A stretch of 64,000 bases of DNA from Periconia sp. R9002. Lineage: Eukaryota > Ascomycota > Dothideomycetes > Pleosporales > Periconiaceae. A model generated the notes under the pieces. The model was not told the origin of the DNA. It saw only the letters and a list, made by a program, of their open reading frames with translations, and did no database searches. Both the position numbers and the translations under genes were made by a program. Below, piece by piece: positions 20,701 through 32,537 of the stretch. Each line of letters begins with the position of its first letter. The stretch's first letter is position 1. The DNA lies in NCBI GenBank assembly GCA_023627715.1, contig JAMAHW010000019.1:107994-171993 (forward strand). The letters run 5' to 3'.

Positions 20701-23057
20701 CTGGACAGCTGATGTTTCTGTTTCTACATTTGCTGTGGAGGTTTCCGGCTCGGTATGAACCACTGAGCTACTGGGTGTTCGCGTTGCAGATTGGCTCGAC
20801 ATAGCCATTACAAAGTCCGCTACCTGCAAAGTCTCGAATACAATAGACCATGCTGAACCCAATGTCGGACCCAGAGCAATTGCAAGATTGAGTAATGCTC
20901 GCAAGCATAGGAGATTTCGAGGACTGAGCGTGGGAAGAGAATTTTCTCGAGAAGGACGTTGATTTTTCTCAACTGTTGGTAATGCTGGGTTTAGAATGCT
21001 GTCGCTGCTCAAGAGCTCTTGGACTCCAGCATGTTCACCAACAGGCGATCTTACAGGCGATCTTGGAGACGATACACTTGCGATGAGCAAATTTGATGGG
21101 GCCACCGCTTTGCCGAGAGTTGTTAAGAAGGCATCGCGAGGTGTGATGAGTCTTAAAAGTCCAGCAACCTGCGTGAATTTTTGTATCGCCCTAACCAAGG
21201 CACGATAATAATCAGCGTCAAGAGCAGCGTTGAGAAAGGTCGAGCAAGTAGCTAGCACTGCTGGCCAGCACTCGACGACTAGTGCTGCCGAAGTTTTAAT
21301 ATATAAATAGGACGAGTGCTCTTCTAAGTCAAGAGGATTGATAGGCACTGTCTTCTTTCGAAAAGATTGGGTTCGAGAGAGTTGGCGCACATATCCTGGA
21401 GAAGAATTCGGTTCAGAACCAGCTTTACTAGTTTCGTCCAATTTGTTCTTCTTCCTGCTCTTGTTGTCGTGGTGCACGGTCAATGGGAGTACGAACTTGG
21501 CTAGACTTTCAGAAACGTTTGTAATGCATGTTAGCACGAGACTATAAACATATGTTTCTGGTATATTTGGAGGTTCTGATTTGTCCAGGTGCTCGATGCA
21601 TGCAGTTTTTAAAGTACTCCATTGTGCACTTATACCTGCAACATGCCCGTTACTGTTCGTATCTATCGATGGTCCGCCGATGACACCAGCAAGAGCATCA
21701 GCCTCAGCAACCGCGTGATCAGGTACGTCGTCTTTGCCTCTATTACGATTGGCTGGTAGGGTAGATTGCTGGCCAAGCCCAATGAGAGTTGGTTTTTCGG
21801 TAGACAAGCGAACAAACGACGTTAGATTATCCCCAAATATGTTTTTCTTGCCGTCTTGCATATCGTAAAGGGAAAATATCTGAAGCAATAGGCGCGGGTC
21901 GGAATAAATTCCACGGAAAACTTCGAGGCAGAGCGCTCTTTTCCATTGATTTGCTGCTTCTGGATCCAACATGTGGTTGAGGAGGCCCAACGCGATTTCA
22001 CATTCCGATGGTAGTATATTGAGATGTTTTCGAATGATCAAATTTAGGATTCGAATGATCCGAAGGGTGATAGGGAATGACAATCGATCTGATAGCGAGC
22101 GAATAATGGTTGGCATAAGCAAAGATCGTACTAAATGGATCTGCTCTAAGTGCGTAGTCATCACTTCGCTATGATTCGATAGAATAGCTTCAACTACTTC
22201 CAGTGTGACTGTAGAGGGTATAGACGAGAATCGTATAAAGACAGGCTTTTCACCGGTGATCAGGAGACTCAAATCGTTGAATACTTTGTACGCATCATGT
22301 GCTGCTGGTCTTAGAGATATCGGCGTATCATCTCCTTGAACCTCTGCGACTGTGGGTATTTGCAAAGCCCGTTCTGGTTGGTAGTTAGCATCAAACCATT
22401 CGTTGACGGGAAACAAGGCATGTACCGTCTTCGGATGCTACTCGATCGAATACACTGATCACGAGTTGTTGCAGGGTCGCAGCCGCAGTATTGCTCACAG
22501 CAAAATTCTTCGCGGTCTGCAGAGTGGAGCATATCTGCAAGATATTGGACAGCAACTCTCCGCGAATTTCTGCGGCATAATTTTGAGCTAGTGAAGGAAG
22601 TGATTGTAAGATTTTTAATTGCACATCATGGCCTGCTGTTGTTAGATGAAGATGTACAGCATGACAAATGCATGGCGGACCCACTAGAAGGAACGCACTC
22701 TTTAAGGGCGTTGAGCACTTCAGTCAATCGATCTTTTGGTAGAGCGCGAGAGATGGCAAGCCTCTGCAAGCAGGAAACTCCAGTAGGGCTGAATTTAGCA
22801 TTGGGGGAATGACAGGCAATCAAGAAGGGAGAAATGAAATGCGGTCGCCGTGAGAGGTCTAGTTTCAATTAGCATTGTATGCCAGATTCTTAGTGCTCTC
22901 GCAAAGACTAGCCTGCGGATAACTGAGCTTCCGAAGTAAACGAAAGCGACTTCAAGTCTTGCAGAGACTTTTCTGCGGCATTCTTCAATTCGGCATTTTT
23001 GCGCTTGGAGTCTTGAATGAGGGTTCCCAACTCAGTCGCCAGGATCTGTGCTGTCAT
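17774..23057 (-). CDS. MON2: MON2/YSL2-like trafficking scaffold protein
   Basis: Model: complement(join(17774..19759,19810..22373,22426..22635,22685..22858,22913..23057)), 1692 residues. Mon2 is a large HEAT-type protein of the Golgi/endosome, related to the Sec7-family BIG/GBF Arf exchange factors but without the Sec7 domain; it works with Dop1 and Neo1 in endosome-to-Golgi sorting. Family features seen: the N-terminal LxTELGTLIQDSKRK start, the CLQRLAISRALPKDRL stretch, VSNTAAATLQQLVISVFD, the TIPLRP-like ISLRPAAHDAYKVFNDL, and the AVTFFWNVSDFL segment. The first intron (22859-22912) uses a GC donor (CAG|GCTAGT); only that join yields the conserved AQLSADLSRRPHF. Other introns are 49-52 nt. 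Acceptor at 22636 could shift by 3 nt. Length is normal for the family. Confidence 0.9.
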
Positions 23058-23559
23058 CCTCGAGGTAGTGGAGAGAGCATTTGGCCAGTACCGATTTGAT
23101 TGTCAAATAAACGCTGGGGAAGAAGCTACCAGGTAGCCATATAATACGTTAAGAGGCAAGCTGTTAGTTTGTTGTGATGTGGTACTATATTCTACGGAGA
23201 AACATGTGTCCGTGGCGATGGAATTGACACGTGCATCATGCACCGATCTTTACGTAAGCATTGCTCCCCGCGCTCGCGGGAACTTATGTAAGGTTTCTAG
23301 GTAACATTTGAACTGATCGAGTGCTTCTGTTGAAGCACGATCAACATTAAACCCTCATTCCCATTCGATTTGTAGCCTCTAGCTAGCAAACCAGGCAGCT
23401 CAGCCTACCGGTACAAGTAAATCGATAAATCACCATCTTAAACTCTCCACACCCCGCCATTCTCGCACAAGCACCACCTTGTCGATAAGACGTATAATAC
23501 GGTAGCGGGGTACAACCCACCTCACTCATCTCTCCCACTCCTATCGCCAACCATCCGTC
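23058..23559. promoter_or_regulatory. Divergent promoter, MON2 / MMS2
   Basis: About 500 bases between two divergent starts. Contains a CACGTG hexamer at 23228-23233 and an inverted word (GATCGAGTGCTTC / GAAGCACGATC, about 23316-23342). Otherwise nothing distinctive. Confidence 0.5.
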
Positions 23560-24184
23560 ATGGGTGCAAAGGTGCCACGTAACTTCCGATTGCTTGAAGA
23601 GCTAGAGAAGGGCGAAAAAGGCCTTGGAGCTGGTATGAGATGCCAAACACAGTCACGATATTTCACCCACTTACATCTCGACAGAGGCATGCTCATATGG
23701 ACTTGACAATGGCGACGATTTGTTGATGTCCGACTGGAATGGCACCATTCTAGGACCTCCTCATGTAAGTGCCTATCCTATTCGTCTCCATAGCAAATCT
23801 AACTCTATACAGAGTGTCCACGAAAACCGAATCTACAGTGTCAAGATACACTGCGGTCCCGAATACCCCGATAGTCCTCCCGAGATTTCATTCACGTCCA
23901 AAATCAACCTGCCATGCGTCGATCAGCGAAACGGAAAGGTACGCGTCTCTAGGGTAGCAACTCGCGAAGTGACAAGCAGGCTAACAGGAGCCTAGGTCGA
24001 CCCCACGAAGCTGCCTTGCCTCGTTCAGTGGAAACGGGAGTTTACTATGGAGACAATCTTAATCGAGCTGCGAAGGTACGTGTGACGACCTTGAAAGTAT
24101 GATCGCCAGCTCATCTCGTGCAGATTCATGGCTCTTCCACAGCACAAGAAACTCCCACAACCCCCAGAAGGCTCTACGTATTAG
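23560..24184 (+). CDS. MMS2: Ubiquitin-conjugating enzyme variant MMS2/UEV1
   Basis: Model: join(23560..23632,23685..23764,23813..23938,23996..24075,24124..24184), 139 residues. UEVs pair with Ubc13 to build Lys63-linked ubiquitin chains in post-replication DNA repair; the UEV itself lacks the catalytic cysteine and HPN motif of E2 enzymes. Seen here: VPRNFRLLEELEKGEKG at the start, LMSDWNGTILGPPH, IYSVKIHCGPEYPDSPPEI, KINLPCVDQRNGKVD and the end KKLPQPPEGSTY, all typical of Mms2. Four short introns (48-57 nt). Length is right for the family. Shares promoter space with MON2. Confidence 0.95.
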
Positions 24185-24624
24185 CTTAGCCACTGCCCCG
24201 ATATTCTGAAAGGATGGGCATAAAACCCTTGGGTATGACGATGGATGAATACGACCGTTATGTGGGTACGTGGTGCATGGGCATGGAGTTATGGACCATC
24301 GGTTGTACTTTCGGTTAGAAAGCAGGTGTATCACATCATTGTTATCAATACAAGTAGTGTCAACACTTTTTGATCATGTATCGGCGACTGCGGTGATGCG
24401 AGAGTGCTAGAGTATTGATTCACATGTACCTAGGTAGGTACACAGAATACAGCTCGGAGTTAAGCACGTGACTGCATGGAAAAACCGGCGGCGCACGAAC
24501 TGGAACTTAATGTTGTCTGCAGACGCGTCACAGGAACTGTTCGGAACCTTCAATTCCTCACCATAATTTATGCATGCCACGATACATTCAACCTAGGCAA
24601 CAATCAGGACATCGTATAGCAGGT
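24185..24624. promoter_or_regulatory. Intergenic, upstream of LYR gene
   Basis: About 440 bases: MMS2 3' UTR, then ACCTAGGTAGGTAC (24428-24441) and a GCACGTGAC E-box (24464-24472). Confidence 0.5.
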
Positions 24625-25527
24625 ATGTCACTTGGTAAGAATCTGGACCGGTTTGGCTAATGAACTCTCAGCTATCGCACTGTATAGAGCGCTGCTTGCA
24701 CGATGTTCCTCCTCACCCTTGCCAGCTGAGGAACGCACCTCTTTGCGCAATGTTGTGCGCAACAAATTTCGCCGGAATCGAAAAGTACAGAGTCTTTATC
24801 AACTCGATCTCGTGTTTCAGGCAGGCTACGAGGTACTCCATACACTATTATGTATGGTTTGTACGTGATTGACATTGAATAGACCCTTTCCCACCTTGAC
24901 GCCTCAATAGCTGGAAACACCACAAGCATCAACGCGCTACGTTCGCTCATACCAAACCTTCCACAGGGTCTCAAGCGTACAGAACAATTCAACGTCCGTC
25001 CAAAACCAACTCTTCAGCCAGCTCGCAATGACTTCACTTGTCTTCCACAGGACCGTGCTGTACTGAATGTACGCCCTTACGCGAAAGTATCTGGTCCTCG
25101 ACACGTCCCAATTCTCGCGAGCGCGAACGGGGTCCCATTCCTGCGACTTGGGAAACCACAACCGCATGCGTTAAGCCGCATATTACGACAGAAATTGCAA
25201 AGTCGGACCAAGCGATTTCACGCGAAAACCTTACTCAGTAACTATTGGTCCCCGATTGCACGGCAGGAGGATGCATGGGATGCTATATTGGAAAAGTACT
25301 GTGGATTGGTGGACCAAATGAATACGGGTGTCAGGTGGATAGATGAGGTCGACCTGGCTTGCCGAAAAGAAACAAGAGTCTATGAGTTGGCTATGGCCCA
25401 AGACAGAGCTATCGCACAAAAGATGGCAAAGATTGTAGAGGAGGAAACGAAATTGGCGAAGCAAGAAGGTCAACGAATTCAAAGGGGGAGAAAAACAAAA
25501 CCTATACGAGAACGTTGGCTGATGTGA
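24625..25527 (+). CDS. LYR-motif (complex 1 LYR-like) protein, probably mitochondrial
   Basis: Model: join(24625..24634,24672..24832,24883..25527), 271 residues. The join gives MSLAIALYRALLARC, with L-Y-R at residues 7-9, followed by VVRNKFRRNRK, the pattern of the LYRM family whose members bind the mitochondrial acyl carrier protein and assist assembly of respiratory complexes or Fe-S clusters. The rest is a fungal extension with a basic middle and a charged C-terminal helix. Exon 1 is only 10 nt and intron 1 only 37 nt, but reading through it stops at TAA in 12 codons, while splicing restores the motif in phase. Which complex it serves is unknown. Confidence 0.75.
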
Positions 25528-25610
25528 TGACCAGGGTCTCACACATGCATTTACAGCCTGTGACAGAAGGGGTATATTTGTTGGTGTTGTAAGAAAATGA
25601 TGCACTATCA

Positions 25611-26410
25611 TCAGGCTGCGGCTATTTTCAATTTGTCCATGCCTTCCAATGCGTCTTCACCTTCCTCCTCCAAATCACCCTTGCCCACTAGACCTTGCTG
25701 CCACAATTCTTTCCCCGTCAATTTCCTTTCCTCTTTTTTGCCCACCTTTTTCTTCTCTTCTAGCTCCGCCTCTTCTTTTCTTCTGCGCTCCTCTGCCATC
25801 TCTTTTCGGAATTCCTCACGCCACTTCAAGAAACTTTCCCTGGTAACTGCCTCGCCCTGGAACTTCCTGTTCTCTTCTTCTTCGGCCTTCTGCGCCTCAA
25901 TCTCTTTCAGAACCTGCTTCGCATTCTGCCGCTCAGATATCAGGAGTTCTGCGCTTTCTTTTACGGATGTCACAAGCGTAAAGATCATCTGCATGCCAAG
26001 ATTGTCGGTGATGGTCTCGGAGAGAGAGGAGAGGAGTCTGGCTTTGTCTTCTTGTATATCCAAATAAGGGTGTTTGGGCGCGTTGGGGGGCTGGGTCAGG
26101 TCGAGATCGGGCGCTTCATCGGGATAATTTGGAGTATAACGGACATTGAGAATAATGGTCGCTGCATTGCTTCAGTACGTGTCTAGGAATGAACACTAAG
26201 ACCACGCAAACTTACGTGATTCTGAATCATCGCCTTCTTCGTTGGTGACTTCAAGCTGTACTGAGATTCGGAATTCGGTCTCGGAAATATCTGTGGATTG
26301 CCGATCAGGAACTGCATTTGAAATGGTATTTGAGGGACCGAACCTGTGATTTCCTCTGGAAAGATGGAGTCGAGTACCTCTCGCTCTTCTTTTTGTTCTT
26401 CGGTTCCCAT
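25611..26410 (-). CDS. GIR2: RWD-domain protein GIR2 / RWDD1-like
   Basis: Model: complement(join(25611..26161,26216..26290,26344..26410)), 230 residues. An RWD domain fills the N-terminal half: EEREVLDSIFPEEIT, FRISVQLEV, and LNVRYTPNYPDEAPDLDL (the conserved YPxxxP turn). A long charged coiled-coil follows (about 125-215) with the GKELWQQGL motif that recurs in RWDD1/Gir2 proteins, then an acidic end. Gir2 in yeast binds Gcn1 and the GTPase Rbg2, linking to translation control. Two 53-54 nt introns. Divergent from ACL4 over 249 bp. Confidence 0.85.
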
Positions 26411-26659
26411 TGCCACTGTCACTTTGTAAAGTCGCTCGCGTTTCGGTATTTCTAGAAGAGAAGGTGCAAGTAGGCCGCTTTAGCGGGGGTGTTCGTACCT
26501 TCCCCACGTTTAGTGGTCTTGGCACATTTTTTTGTTCGAAATTTTGGTTGATCCAACCTATTGCTACACCTGTATATGTTGGATTCGCAACCCTACGCTC
26601 CCGATTTCCTTACGCCACATTTGGCTCGATAGGTACTCGAAATTCGACTCGCTAGTACC
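26411..26659. promoter_or_regulatory. Bidirectional promoter, GIR2 / ACL4
   Basis: Only 249 bases separate the two divergent start codons, so both translation-related genes must share it. No specific motif assigned. Confidence 0.55.
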
Positions 26660-27835
26660 ATGGCGAAGACGAAACCCCAAAATCGTGCACGTAAAGCGAA
26701 GACCTCGTCCAAGAACGGTGCATCGAATGGAACGCCCAAGAAACCCAAAGCTTCTCCAGAAACCCTTCTCGTTGAAGCCGCAACTCTCCTACAAACATCA
26801 CAACCAGAAGATGCCCTTGTATCGGCTCGAAGAGCACTCAACTTGCTCCAACCTACCGCCGAGCCAACACTGGCCGCACTGCCGGCTCTAAATCTACTTG
26901 GCGAAATCAACATCGAACTCGGTGATCCAGAAGCTGCCCGTGAGGCGTTTCTGGCTGCCATCGCATTGGACCCAGAGGGCGAAAATGATAGCGCAGAAAA
27001 ATTTCTTTGGCTTGCACAACTCAACGAGGAAGGGGGCGCGGAGAGTGTGCGGTGGTTCGAAAAGGGTATTGCCGTGCTCAAGCGCGAGATCGACGCATTA
27101 CAAGGCCAAACAATCAAGAATGCTGAGACTGCCGAACTACTCGAAGAAAAGAAACAAAAAATAGCAACCGCATTGTGCGGCATCGCCGAGGTTTACATGA
27201 CAGATTTATCGTGGGAAGAAGAAGCCGAGAATCGTTGTGAAGCGGCGGTCACCGAAGCACTGCTCATTGCCCCTGAAAGCCCAGAGCCTCTGCAGACCCT
27301 CGCATCAGTGCGAATCTCCCAGATTCGCGTGGATGATGCCCAAGCCGCTCTTACACGAAGCATAGGTTTGTGGAAGGACTTGGATCCAGATGATGTCAAG
27401 GTTCCAGATTATTCGACACGGATTAGCTTATCTCGCTTGCTCATGGAGGCTGAAATGGAAGACGATGCCATTGAGGTTCTTGAAAGGCTGATTGGCGAAA
27501 ATGATAGCAGCGTTGAAGCATGGTACTTGGGGGGCTGGTGCCTGCACCTCCTCGCTGAAAAGCAAAAAGCCAAAGATACTAACACAAGTTTACCGCTGAT
27601 GCGCACTAGCCGTGACTGGCTAGAAAACTGCCTGAAACTGTATTCGATGATCGAATACGAGGATGAGCGGCTGAAAAGCCATGCTGAAGAGCTTCTCGGT
27701 TCGTTGAGCGGCATTTTGGGCCCAGGCACAGGCGAGGAGGAGGAGGAGGAGGAAGACGATGGATGGGAAGATGCAGATGAGGAAGGGGAGGAAGGGGGGG
27801 ATGGCGACGGTGATGAGGATATGGATGGAACATGA
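26660..27835 (+). CDS. ACL4: ACL4-like TPR chaperone of ribosomal protein L4
   Basis: Single exon, 391 residues. A Lys-rich start (MAKTKPQNRARKAK) is followed by TPR-type helical repeats (LLVEAATLLQTSQPEDALVS, LNLLGEINIELGDPEAAREA, and further on) and ends in a pure acidic tail (Glu8, then Asp/Glu/Gly to residue 391). This matches Acl4, which captures nascent Rpl4 and escorts it to pre-60S particles. Size fits the family. A generic TPR protein is the alternative. Confidence 0.82.
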   Translation: MAKTKPQNRARKAKTSSKNGASNGTPKKPKASPETLLVEAATLLQTSQPEDALVSARRALNLLQPTAEPTLAALPALNLLGEINIELGDPEAAREAFLAAIALDPEGENDSAEKFLWLAQLNEEGGAESVRWFEKGIAVLKREIDALQGQTIKNAETAELLEEKKQKIATALCGIAEVYMTDLSWEEEAENRCEAAVTEALLIAPESPEPLQTLASVRISQIRVDDAQAALTRSIGLWKDLDPDDVKVPDYSTRISLSRLLMEAEMEDDAIEVLERLIGENDSSVEAWYLGGWCLHLLAEKQKAKDTNTSLPLMRTSRDWLENCLKLYSMIEYEDERLKSHAEELLGSLSGILGPGTGEEEEEEEDDGWEDADEEGEEGGDGDGDEDMDGT

Positions 27836-28899
27836 GAGGTCACTACGCAGCAATGTGCAAAGCGGAGCATTGGGAGAGTGGGGGCCTAAAAAGAATGCTT
27901 TTTTTTCCTCCTTACCCTACTCCCAGTAAGCTCGGATTTCGTCCAAGAGGGTCTTGAGGAGCAGCCTATCCGACCTAGGTGAAGGGAACGGTCATGATCT
28001 GCCGTGGAACATGACACAGGACGATACAATGGAATACAAGTAGATGGTCTGATCGGTTCGAGATTTGGTGGAGCTCAATACGTCTTGGGCGACGGGAGAC
28101 GGCGGACACAGTCTTGACTGTGTTGGATGAATTGACATGGTGATGTGTGAGGGGAAAGTAAGATGGTTGGATGGATGATGCGGGAGTATGCTTGGGGGTT
28201 GTTAGAAAGCAGGAGCGTGAGGGGGAAAGAGGAGTGGATGGGAAAGAAAAGGAAGGAAGGCAAATGAAAGAGAGTGAATGAATGAATGAATGCAAGCATG
28301 CAAACAAACAAACATAGGTACTTACTCACCGATGAAAAATTACATGGCTATGATGATGTGGTGGTGTTGGGCGAGGCTTCGAATGCGAGCATGGATCGTT
28401 TGGTGGAGCATGCTTTGCCAGCCGCCAAAGCCTCCGAACCATGGGCCATGGCCGCCGACTACTTGTCGCAAGTACAGCCATCGCGCACGCTTAACATCTT
28501 GTTCATGTCGCTCTAGACGCACCCTCCTACTACTCCCCCGCTCCTTTTGCCTTCTCCTTCAGCCCTCTTTTGACTTCGGCCTGGCTTGTGCCGTCACCAC
28601 CAACTTCGACACTGTGTGCGCATCGTTCCCTACAAGTACATGCCCACTTCTTCCACCCCCACTACCCACTCACCTCCGCTCACACCTCCAGCAACCTTTT
28701 ACATATACGCGCACGTCCGAATATACCTCAGCCGGCCGCCCGCGCCTTCTCCCATGCATGAACGAACGAACAAGGACACGAATCGCTCGTCGCCGCTGCC
28801 TCGTCGCTTCACCCAAGAAAGCATCGTAACGATCGCAACCACCCTCCTACTGTCTCGCCGCACAGCCGTCGCCGCAGCTGTGACATCAATGCCCTCCGG
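27836..28899. other. Intergenic, upstream of SCAP gene
   Basis: About 1.06 kb. 3' UTR of ACL4, then purine-rich strand around 28150-28300 with GAAT and AAAC tetranucleotide runs (28272-28312), then a C/T-rich probable leader. Several long open frames here have no family likeness and skewed composition, so I do not call them. Confidence 0.5.
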
Positions 28900-31800
28900 A
28901 TGATCTGGTACCTCCTCTACCCGCTTCGTGGGTGAGTCGCTCTCGCTATCCTCATTGTCTATGCCTCATCTACACCTCGTATACATGTGCTATTCAATAG
29001 CCAAGTAGTATCCATTGCTAATACGGGACCAGTACCACTGAACCACCACAACTATCCCCTACCCACCCCGTACGGCGAGCTTTTCAAGCCCACGGGACTG
29101 CCACAGCCCGGCATTGGCTGCTTTCCATACTTCTGACCATTGTCATTTCCGTGCTGCTCTGCTACCCTGCCATCTTCCAGTACGATAGTCCCGCCGCCGC
29201 CGGATTGCGCAACCTACCGAAGCATGTGTGGACGTCAACCACCGAAGTTGTAGGCGAGCGTGAGGCTGATGTTCAGATGCGCCAGGTCTGGGTTCATGGC
29301 GATTACATGAAGGCCATTGATCACCGTGTGCTACGTGAAGCCCTCCATGTTCAACACGTGCTTATTGGGGACGGCTTCAATGAGAAAGCACCCGCCTCGT
29401 CTCACCATCAACAGGATAACGAAAACTGTGTTGCCACGAGAGATGGTGAACCCTGGGGGTTCCACTCTCCCTTGATGTACTGGAATTGCTCGCTGCAAGC
29501 TCTAAACCGTGATCAAGATCTTCTTTCCACGATCAACTCCCGCACAACCCACCAATCTGCTCTCAACTTCACCCTTCGCCCGAGTACAGTCTTTGCTGGC
29601 AAGGTCTTTGCTAAATCGAAGCTTCAGTCTGCTGATGCACTCGTCATAACATTGTTAGAGCATGGACCTACTGATTTGGGTGCGACATGGGACGCTAGGT
29701 CTCGCCAATTGGCTCGTGAACTACCTTCCGAATGGTCATTATTTCCAGAAGACGGTCAAGTAGTAAAGCACCGGCTTTACGAATTCCGATTTAAACCTAT
29801 GACTCTTAATGACGACATTTTATTGGCCGCTTCCTACCTGCTGATGGCAGTTTACGTTATTTGGAGAATGATGCAACTCCGGGCTATCAAGAGTTGGTTC
29901 GGCCTGCTGGTCACTATTTGCGCTAAAGTGGGTACATCATCGTCGGACGCCAGACCCTCCACCATACTAACTCTTTCTTAGATGACAATTTGTGTAGTCG
30001 GTAGCTTTACGGTGTGTACTTTTCTTGGTATCAACCTCGCCCGAATTCCACGTCCCTGGTTTCCAGCAGTCGTTCTCTGCTATGGCTTGGGAAATATGTA
30101 CGTCTATTCAGCATTACCATATATCTTGACTCGAGTTGATGATCATCATAGTTTCCGTCTCATTAGTGTTGTGCTTGAGACTCCTCCCGAGATGCCACCT
30201 CAGCAACGTATTGGTCATGCCATAGGCCAGGTAGGCCATCTCTCCGTTGCAGTAGCCGCCCAGAATCTTATTCTGATATGGCTCTGCTCGCGTGTTGTAA
30301 CGCCTTGGGTTGCCGACTTTTGTGTTTTCGCAGCCGTTACGCTTGTACTGGACCTTGTCTATCACCTCACGTTCTTTCTTGCTGTGCTCAGTGTGGATGT
30401 TCAGCGGATGGAGCTTTCAGATTCACTTCAACGAGTTGATTTGAAGGAAGCATCACAGAATAAACGACCTGGGCGACAATCTTGGCTCTCTGCACTACGG
30501 CATGGGACCTTACCATTCAGCACCAGATTTGCCGGTACTGCTGCTATACTAACCATCATTTTGGCCATAAATTGGCACTTCTTTGATAGCACTGCAGGAA
30601 GCATTTCGTTCAAGAGTGTTAAGAACAATATATTCCGAAGGCAAAACAAACGAACAACATTTGACTCCCCACGAACACAGCCACCTATCAACCAAGCACG
30701 TACACCTGCCGAGTGGCTACGTCTTCAAGACCATAACACCGCAAAGGAGCTGTTCAGCTTCATTAAACCAAACGCCCACAGCTTCGTCGCGAAGATACAC
30801 GATCCTTTGCTGGTCGTGCTCAAGGGCGCGAATGGGAGGTACACTTCACCAACACCTCCATCTTTGATCGAAAATCTTCGTACTTTTGCCCGGCATCACG
30901 CTTTTCCTGCAGCTTTAATTGTTGTTTTTCTGATTGCTGGAGTTACTTTGCTTATGAACTATCTGTTGTGGACTGGACTTCCTGAGGGCATAGAAGAAAA
31001 GGAACACGAAGATTCTCTGTTCACAATAAAGACCTTATCCACATCGCAAACTCTGGATGTGGTTCAGGTCATATCTTCTCCCAAAGGCCACGTTGTCAGT
31101 GTTTCACTCGACAGGACGACGTCGCTTTGGCTACACGGCAGCACAGGGGTTAAACAAACCGTTTTTCAGACAGCGACGATGAAGCCCAAACTTTGGCCAA
31201 TTATGGCATGCGCTATGGATGACAACGGGGAATTTTTGGCAATGTGCGCCGATGATGGAACGGTTGGACTCTATAATATATCCGCATTGAGATTCTCCTG
31301 TCTCCAGAACGTGGATTTACGCGGACATACACCTATATTGTTCAGCTTTGCTACAACTCCAGGGGAAGATCACAGTCCGTCTAGCGTTTTGATTGTGACT
31401 CCTGATGGTTGTTTGACTGTACTCGAAACTCGAGCCGGCATGCATCACAGTAGGCGGATACACACGGGCACAATTCTATGTGCTGCTCTCTATCAAAGTG
31501 TGAACGATGGTGTGAGCCTTGTTTTCGTCAGCAAGCATGGGGAAGTCCACATCCTGCCCCTAGGCGAGGACGGTGAGAAAACACCGGAAATGGTTGCAGG
31601 TCTTGACCCCGGCCCTCCTCCAGGTGCCAATCCATCGAAGATCAAATTCATCGAGAGTGTGCCCACACTGGGTATGATCTTTGCCGTTCGCGACCAGGAA
31701 GTCGAAGTTTTTGACTTTAGTAGTCGCGCTCTTGTTCATGCCTTCCATGTCGGACGCGTGAAGCCGCACACTTTCCGCATCATGCATTCAGCGCGCCGCA

Positions 31801-32537
31801 AGTGCGTTTGTGGCGCACCTGCTGTTCATTGCTTATCAGTTGCATATACCGAGCAAGACACAGAACACATGATCATGCATGTTTTCACCCTCGATGAGTC
31901 TTCCACGTCATCTCTGTGTCTCGGCAAGCCCGCGGATAGTGAATCACGTAAATGTCAAGGACTTGCATTTGCGAACGAAGCCATCCATCTTGTCGAACCT
32001 GCAGGAACATGGGAGGCCACAGGTTCTTTGAGTGTGGTGGGCATTCGAAAATATAATGCATCCCCGACTCCCTCATCAACGGCGTCGGGATCCGATTTGA
32101 CTGGCCCTGAGCCTGCCGTCCTTGCCTGTGCTCTCAAACAACGAGCTGTGAAGACCGATCTCTCTGAAATATTTGCGCAAAAACCCGGTTCATCCATACA
32201 TACGCATCGCATACCTTCCTCGCTTTTCGACACCGACGGCTGGGAAGCGTGGACTCTCTCTTCCACAGGCGAATTCCGGTCTCGACCTCTCATTGTTGAT
32301 TCGGATGATGCTGGTCAACCTCTGCTGGAAGAACAACTCTTTGTTGCTGCGGCTGGACCCATCGCAAAGTTGGGGAAGCGGAGTGTTGCGGTAGGGTTCG
32401 GTAACACAGTTAAGATAATTACATTGGGTAGAGAGAATTTCGGCGCTCTTTCCGGGATACTGGATGGCCCGGAAGATTTTAGTATGGGCAAGTATAAATC
32501 CCGATCCAAGAAGACGCCAGGGAGAAAGCTGCAATGA
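28900..32537 (+). CDS. SCP1: SREBP cleavage-activating protein (SCAP) homologue
   Basis: Model: join(28900..28931,29033..29927,29982..32537), 1160 residues. Starts MIWYLLYPLRGTTEPPQLSP, then a membrane segment (HWLLSILLTIVISVLLCYPA), a long lumenal loop, and from about residue 283 a block of membrane helices in sterol-sensing-domain position (ILLAASYLLMAVYVIWRMMQ, the GLGNMYVYSALP helix end). Another membrane segment lies near PAALIVVFLIAGVTLLMNYL, and the C-terminal ~500 residues are WD40-type repeats (SLDRTTSLWLHG, ADDGTVGLYN). SCAP (fission yeast Scp1) senses sterols in the ER and escorts the SREBP transcription factor for proteolytic release under sterol or oxygen shortage. Two introns, both in phase. 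Gene symbol follows fission yeast. Confidence 0.85.

Noticed and set aside
28290..28829. 179-codon frame upstream of SCAP
   Set aside because: Arg/Cys/Ser/Thr-rich composition from C/T-rich DNA, no family likeness, no splice support.
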